A stretch of DNA of 17,347 bases, taken from NCBI GenBank assembly GCA_902463875.1, contig CABQHR010000019.1, positions 1 through 17,347 of the forward strand, in the 5' to 3' direction. The notes under the pieces are model-generated. The model had not been told where the DNA came from. It saw only the letters and a program-made list of their open reading frames with translations, and did no database searches. Of this stretch, positions 13,670 to 17,347 are shown in pieces. Position numbers and translations under genes: made by a program. Source of the stretch: an uncultured Collinsella sp. GTDB taxonomy: Bacteria > Actinomycetota > Coriobacteriia > Coriobacteriales > Coriobacteriaceae. The stretch's first letter is position 1. The number at the start of each line of letters is the position of its first letter.

Positions 13670-15133
13670 ATGACGAAGACCAAGGCACAGCAGATTATGG
13701 CGGCAACCGAGGTTCGCGCGGCAGACGACGTCACCGCGGCTATCCAGGATATCGCCGCCGAGTTTGAGCCCTACATCATTAAGCAGCGCCGCCACTTCCA
13801 TAAGCACCCGGAGTTGAGCCTTGCCGAGGAGCGCACGACTTCCGACATCGCCAACCAGCTCGACGCCATGAATATCCCCTACGAGCGTCCCCTTAAGACG
13901 GGCCTGGTTGCGACCCTTCGCGGCACCGCGCCCGACGCCTACCGCGAGGACGGCACGCCGCGCCGCCGCATCCTACTGCGCGCCGACATCGACGCCCTGC
14001 CCGTCACCGAGCAGACCGGCGAGGATTTCGCCAGCGTCAACGAGGGTTGCATGCACGCCTGCGGCCACGACTGCCACATCGCCATGATGCTCGGCACGCT
14101 GCAGATCCTGCGCCATATGACCGACGACATCCACGGCGAAGTCCGCATCGTCTTCCAGCCCAGTGAGGAAAACGGCCAGGGCGCCAAACTCATGATCGGC
14201 ACGGGCGTGCTCGACGGCGTCGATGGCGCCTACGCCGCGCACATCTGGAGTGAGGTCGACGCCGGCACTGTGAGCTGCGAGCCCGGACCGCGCATGGCCA
14301 ATACCGACTGGTTCCGCATCGACGTCCGTGGCACTTCGTGCCACGGCGCCATGCCCCAGCGCGGTCACGACGCCGTTATGGTTGCCGCCGAGATCGTCAA
14401 CGCTCTGCAGACCATCGTTTCGCGCGAGATCAGTCCCTACGAGCCGGCCGTCATTACCGTCGGCGAGCTGCACGGCGGCACCGCGCGCAACGTTATCGCC
14501 GGCACGGCCTACCTCGCCGGCACGGTGCGCACCTACGGAGATTCGACCCACGAGGAAATGCCGGAGCTCATGCGCCGCATCGTGGAGCATACCGCGGCCG
14601 CCTTGGGCGCCGAGGCAGAGCTCACCGACTACACCATCGCCAATTACAAGGTCGAAAACGATGCCGCCTCGAGCGAGCGCTGCCGCCAGGCAGTAATCAA
14701 ATGCCTGGGCCCCACCGGCCAAGGCCATTATCGCGGCACACTCTCGGGTGAGGATTTTTCGGAGTACCTGCGCCGCGTACCGGGCGTGCTCGCCTTTGTT
14801 GGCACGCGCAACCCCCAGATTGGCGCCACGTACGCCCAACATTCTTGCTTCTACAAGATTGACGAGTCGGTACTGGCCAAGGGCTCCATGGTGGCCGCCC
14901 AATATGCCATCGACTTTTTGGCCGAGCCCACACAAGAAGAGCTCGACGGCCCCACGATTGCCGCGGTCGCCGAGACCAATCCCGACCTGGCAGCCAAACT
15001 GCGCTCTGCCAAGGCCACGGCCGCCGAGGCCCGCGACGCCATGCACGATGCCCGCACCGCCCGACACGCCGCAATCAAGGGCATCCACGACGCTCGCGCC
15101 GCCGCCCGCCGCGAGGAGAAGCACGACGAGTAG
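13670..15133 (+). CDS. M20D-family metallopeptidase/amidohydrolase with extended C-terminus
   Basis: The 487-residue protein belongs to the M20D group (hippurate hydrolase, N-acyl-amino-acid and auxin-conjugate hydrolases). It is probably cytoplasmic, as no signal peptide is seen. Motifs are RRHFHKHPELS (40-50), RADIDALPVTEQTG (104-117), MHACGHDCHIAMMLG (128-142), QPSEENGQGA (163-172), HIW (191-193), and YAQHSCFY near 388-395. Predicted metal ligands Cys131, His133, Glu167, His191 and His391 are all present. The dimerisation domain occupies about 212-330. The catalytic fold should end near residue 420; the remaining 65 residues are an Ala/Arg/Asp/His-rich, probably helical tail absent from ordinary members of about 400 residues. 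AAGGAG lies 10 nt before ATG. It is the only plus-strand gene here and is divergent from the amidohydrolase. The substrate is probably an N-acyl or small peptide bond, not assignable further. Confidence 0.92.
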   Translation: MTKTKAQQIMAATEVRAADDVTAAIQDIAAEFEPYIIKQRRHFHKHPELSLAEERTTSDIANQLDAMNIPYERPLKTGLVATLRGTAPDAYREDGTPRRRILLRADIDALPVTEQTGEDFASVNEGCMHACGHDCHIAMMLGTLQILRHMTDDIHGEVRIVFQPSEENGQGAKLMIGTGVLDGVDGAYAAHIWSEVDAGTVSCEPGPRMANTDWFRIDVRGTSCHGAMPQRGHDAVMVAAEIVNALQTIVSREISPYEPAVITVGELHGGTARNVIAGTAYLAGTVRTYGDSTHEEMPELMRRIVEHTAAALGAEAELTDYTIANYKVENDAASSERCRQAVIKCLGPTGQGHYRGTLSGEDFSEYLRRVPGVLAFVGTRNPQIGATYAQHSCFYKIDESVLAKGSMVAAQYAIDFLAEPTQEELDGPTIAAVAETNPDLAAKLRSAKATAAEARDAMHDARTARHAAIKGIHDARAAARREEKHDE

Positions 15134-15177
15134 TCGATCCACGACCATCTCGCAGTCATAGCCGCATCGCGATATCA

Positions 15178-15220
15178 AAGCGGGGGCGGACGCTTCGGCA
15201 CGTCCGCCCCCGCTTATTTG
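15178..15220 (+). terminator. Terminator between the convergent M20 and membrane-protein genes
   Basis: A perfect 15-bp stem, AAGCGGGGGCGGACG (15178-15192) with CGTCCGCCCCCGCTT (15201-15215), has an 8-nt CTTCGGCA loop. It is followed by TTATTTG on the plus strand and, for the opposite strand, by TTTGATATC. It sits 44 nt after the M20 stop and 58 nt from the stop of the convergent gene, so it can serve both. Confidence 0.85.
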
Positions 15221-15273
15221 TCAAGCGCTATTTCTACCGTTTCTACCCCGTCCCCAAATGGCAGGTGGCAGGG

Positions 15274-16530
15274 TTACTCGTCCTGCGGGTCCTCGTCGGA
15301 GCTTGGCGCAGGCTCGGGCTCAGGTGCAGGCTCGGGCTCCGGTTCCGGCATGGGCGCGGGCTCGGGCTCAGGCACGGGCGCAGGCGCCGGCGCCGCAGCG
15401 GAATCGGATACGGGCGCTGCGTCGGCGCTAAAACCAGCCGGAGCAGACTTCTTCTCAAACGGCAGCACAAAAGTCAGGACGTCGTCCTTGTCCTCGTCGG
15501 CCCACTCGCTTGCGTAGCGCGCAACCCAATAGCCAACGGCACGGTGCTTGAGCATCTTGCCAAAGACCGTGAGGAATACCGTGACAAACGCCGTCAGCAC
15601 CAAGAACAATACGAGCGTGATGCCACCGCCGGTAACAAGCGCCTCAATAGCCGTAGGACGGTAGTAGTAGCTATACATACCGACAGAGGCAATGGTGCCA
15701 AAGACGAACGTCAGGATCCAGGTGACAACGTTGGCGACCAGGCCCGTCAAAAACTCGGGAAGGAACGAAGCGCAGAACAGCTTGGTCTTATTGTTCTTAA
15801 AGGCCGCCCAGACCTTATCGAGCGAAAACGCGCTCTCGACGCGACCGGTCACCGCAAAGTGCATCACGGCGATGTCGGCAAACATCTTAAAGAAGACCCC
15901 CAAGACCGCCGTGGCAATCATAGCCAGGACAAGCAGGCCAAGCGAGCCAAACAGCGCAGCCTCGAGCGCATAAGAGCCGTAATAAGAATACGAGCCCGCG
16001 GCGCCAATTACCACGCTCTCCACCAGCGAAAGCACTACACCGATAACGGGAATGGCAGCGATAACCTCGAGCACGACCGAAATAACGCTCGAAAAGACTC
16101 CGAGACCAAACGACGTGGAACGCATGAGTGGACGATCCATACCGTCATCAACCTTGAGCGACAGATCGCGACCCCACTCGATACCAAAGCCGGAACCGCA
16201 CACGCTCGCAATGCAAGCTGCCAAAAAGCCGATGGCAGCTGCAATGCCGCCAATAACGGGAATAAACAGCACGAGTACCGACACAACGCAAATCAGCGCC
16301 GGCAAAAACGCGATTTGGCATACACGCTGAAGCACGCCCGGGGTCTTGGTCATATCTTGGAACGCCTGAGCCACACAGCCCTTTGGCGCATTCGCCACGG
16401 GCGGTTGAGGGGCAAACTGCTGAGGCTGACCCTGAGGGGCAGAGGCTGCGGCACCGGCATTGGGGGCACCACACGCGCCGCAGAACTTGTCGTTATCGCC
16501 CATGGGGGCGCCACACTGCGAGCAGAACAT
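15274..16530 (-). CDS. Zinc-ribbon multi-pass membrane protein, DUF4013-like, with Pro-Glu-rich tail
   Basis: The start at 16530 (MFCSQCGAPMGDNDKFCGACG) gives 418 residues and has AAGGGA about 7 nt upstream; the longer frame to 16602 has no such site and no family sequence. Residues 3-20 form a CX2C-X10-CX2C zinc ribbon of the kind found at the N-terminus of many actinobacterial and firmicute membrane proteins. A Pro/Gln-rich linker (about 27-50) leads to roughly six hydrophobic segments (about 73-115, 143-175, 193-215, 258-286, 302-327). The loop EWGRDLSLKVDDGMDRPLM, then further helices with VGYWVARYASEW, resembles DUF4013 proteins, whose function is unknown. The last 50 residues are Ala-Pro rich, turning into PEPEPAP repeats and ending SSDEDPQDE. 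No sorting motif is seen. Ribbon and tail are predicted cytoplasmic. Confidence 0.8.
   Translation of the reverse strand: MFCSQCGAPMGDNDKFCGACGAPNAGAAASAPQGQPQQFAPQPPVANAPKGCVAQAFQDMTKTPGVLQRVCQIAFLPALICVVSVLVLFIPVIGGIAAAIGFLAACIASVCGSGFGIEWGRDLSLKVDDGMDRPLMRSTSFGLGVFSSVISVVLEVIAAIPVIGVVLSLVESVVIGAAGSYSYYGSYALEAALFGSLGLLVLAMIATAVLGVFFKMFADIAVMHFAVTGRVESAFSLDKVWAAFKNNKTKLFCASFLPEFLTGLVANVVTWILTFVFGTIASVGMYSYYYRPTAIEALVTGGGITLVLFLVLTAFVTVFLTVFGKMLKHRAVGYWVARYASEWADEDKDDVLTFVLPFEKKSAPAGFSADAAPVSDSAAAPAPAPVPEPEPAPMPEPEPEPAPEPEPAPSSDEDPQDE
15300..15395. repeat. Low-complexity GGCTCGGGCTC-type repeat coding for the PEP tail
   Basis: The plus strand shows imperfect 6- and 12-nt units (GGCTCG, GGCTCA, GGCGCA, GGTTCC) that translate on the minus strand as alternating Pro-Glu and Pro-Ala. 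Such tracts expand and contract in frame by slippage, so tail length probably varies between strains. Confidence 0.7.
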
Positions 16531-16679
16531 AGAATCATCCCTTCGTATCTTGAGCGAATCACTTGGATCGCAAACGATGTCTTTAGCATCATTATTGCCC
16601 AATGTGGGGTCAAATACTCAAAGATGACCGATTTGCAAGGTACACGGCGCCAGCAGGCGGTTCGTTGAATACGTCTGCG

Positions 16680-17347
16680 TTAGTTCGTTCCGCGGAAACC
16701 CTTGCCGACGATCTCGGAGCTGTCGACAATCGTGATAAAGGCACCCGGATCGATCTCGCGCGCGTAGCGACGCAGTTGCACGGCCTCGCGACGACTCAGC
16801 ACGCTCATAATCACCGTCACGCACTTGCCCGAGAAAGCACCGTAGCCGCGGCTGATAGTCGCCGTACGGTTGAGATGCTTGACGATAAACTCCTCGACCT
16901 TAAGGGGCTCGGAACAAATGACCGTGCAGACTTTGCGCAGGTGAATGCTCTCAATGGCTTTGTCGACCACAAGCGTCTTGGCAAACAGGCCGAGTACGCA
17001 ATACAGACCGACGCGCGGACCGTACAAGAAGGCCGCGATGGTCACGATGCCGATATCGACCAACAGCAGGGCGCGGCCAATCTCGAGCGTGGTGCGTCGC
17101 TTGAGGATCATGGCAAGGATATCCGTGCCGCCCGTCGAGGCTCCGATATCAAAGACGATAGCGCTGCCGAGCGCCGGCAGAATCACGGCAAAGCACAGGT
17201 CGAGCCACATATCGCCCGTCATCGAGACATCGGTCGGAATAAAGAGCTCAAACAGCGAAACATAGGCGGACAGCGCAAACGAGGCAAAGACACTCCACAG
17301 GATTGCCTTGCGCTCCAAAAAGATAAAGCCCAGAACGACCAGGACCG
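16680..17347 (-). CDS. YitT-family membrane protein (5' end outside window)
   Basis: The frame is open through the right edge of the window (…VLVVLGFIFLERKAILWSVF), so the N-terminus is missing. At least 222 residues are visible, against about 280-300 for the family. Hydrophobic segments are followed by the family core DIGASTGGTDILAMILKRRTTLEIGRALLLVDIGIV and GLYCVLGLFAKTLVVDKAIE. The C-terminal soluble domain is DUF2179-like: RGYGAFSGKCVTVIMSVLSRREAVQLRRYAREIDPGAFITIVDSSEIVGKGF. The molecular function of YitT proteins is not established. A TTG at 17318 could act as a start, but it lies within the first helix, so truncation by the window edge is the better reading. It is followed after 149 bp by the zinc-ribbon gene in the same orientation, with no strong terminator between. 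Confidence 0.9.
   Translation of the reverse strand, partial: VLVVLGFIFLERKAILWSVFASFALSAYVSLFELFIPTDVSMTGDMWLDLCFAVILPALGSAIVFDIGASTGGTDILAMILKRRTTLEIGRALLLVDIGIVTIAAFLYGPRVGLYCVLGLFAKTLVVDKAIESIHLRKVCTVICSEPLKVEEFIVKHLNRTATISRGYGAFSGKCVTVIMSVLSRREAVQLRRYAREIDPGAFITIVDSSEIVGKGFRGTN

Noticed and set aside
13502..13807. Upstream extension of the amidohydrolase by 102 residues
   Set aside because: It would overlap the start of the divergent M20 gene and both promoters, and the extra sequence is Cys/Gly/Leu-rich and unlike YtcJ N-termini.

Overview
The window looks like chromosomal DNA from a high-GC Gram-positive gut actinobacterium of the class Coriobacteriia, most likely Collinsella. I infer this from the GC-rich coding sequence, the argCJBD order, the fused ECF ATPase under an FMN riboswitch, a linked groES-groEL pair, and many very long intergenic hairpins. 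The genus is an inference from gene content, not from a marker gene. All genes but one (the M20 peptidase) are on the minus strand.

Right to left on the minus strand, positions 3858-1 hold the arginine operon argC-argJ-argB-argD, with argD running off the window. It starts from a control region with two ARG-box-like palindromes whose centres are exactly 21 bp apart, the classical ArgR spacing. An intrinsic-terminator-like hairpin with a T6 tract lies between argC and argJ, and a GC hairpin lies between argJ and argB. The enzymes convert N-acetylglutamate to N-acetylornithine, and ArgJ recycles the acetyl group.

Positions 8541-4025 form one apparent transcription unit. A complete FMN riboswitch is followed by the riboflavin S-component ribU, a double ECF ATPase made as one polypeptide, ecfT, and two tandem FMN-split-barrel (pyridoxamine-phosphate-oxidase-like) proteins. 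It ends at a 22-bp-stem hairpin. Coupling is tight: ATGA and TAATG overlaps, then 30- and 51-bp gaps. The unit therefore appears to combine flavin uptake with two presumed flavin-binding proteins under FMN control.

Positions 10941-8914 are groES-groEL. Two very long, perfect, nested inverted repeats bracket this operon: 37-bp arms downstream at 8743-8887, and 39-bp plus 16-bp arms upstream at 11079-11289. No CIRCE operator is visible upstream of groES. The stretch 10942-11863 has no convincing gene and is full of hairpins. These include a 238-nt element (11367-11604) bounded by a 7+13-bp interrupted terminal inverted repeat and adjoining a terminator-like hairpin.

Positions 13501-11864 encode a YtcJ-type metal-dependent amidohydrolase (minus strand). 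It is divergent from a plus-strand M20D amidohydrolase/peptidase (13670-15133) that has an unusual helical, charged C-terminal tail. A strong hairpin at 15178-15220 separates the M20 gene from a convergent zinc-ribbon membrane protein (16530-15274, DUF4013-like) with a Pro-Glu-Ala tail. The window ends inside a YitT-family membrane protein gene. No tRNA, rRNA, CRISPR array, transposase or phage gene was recognised.
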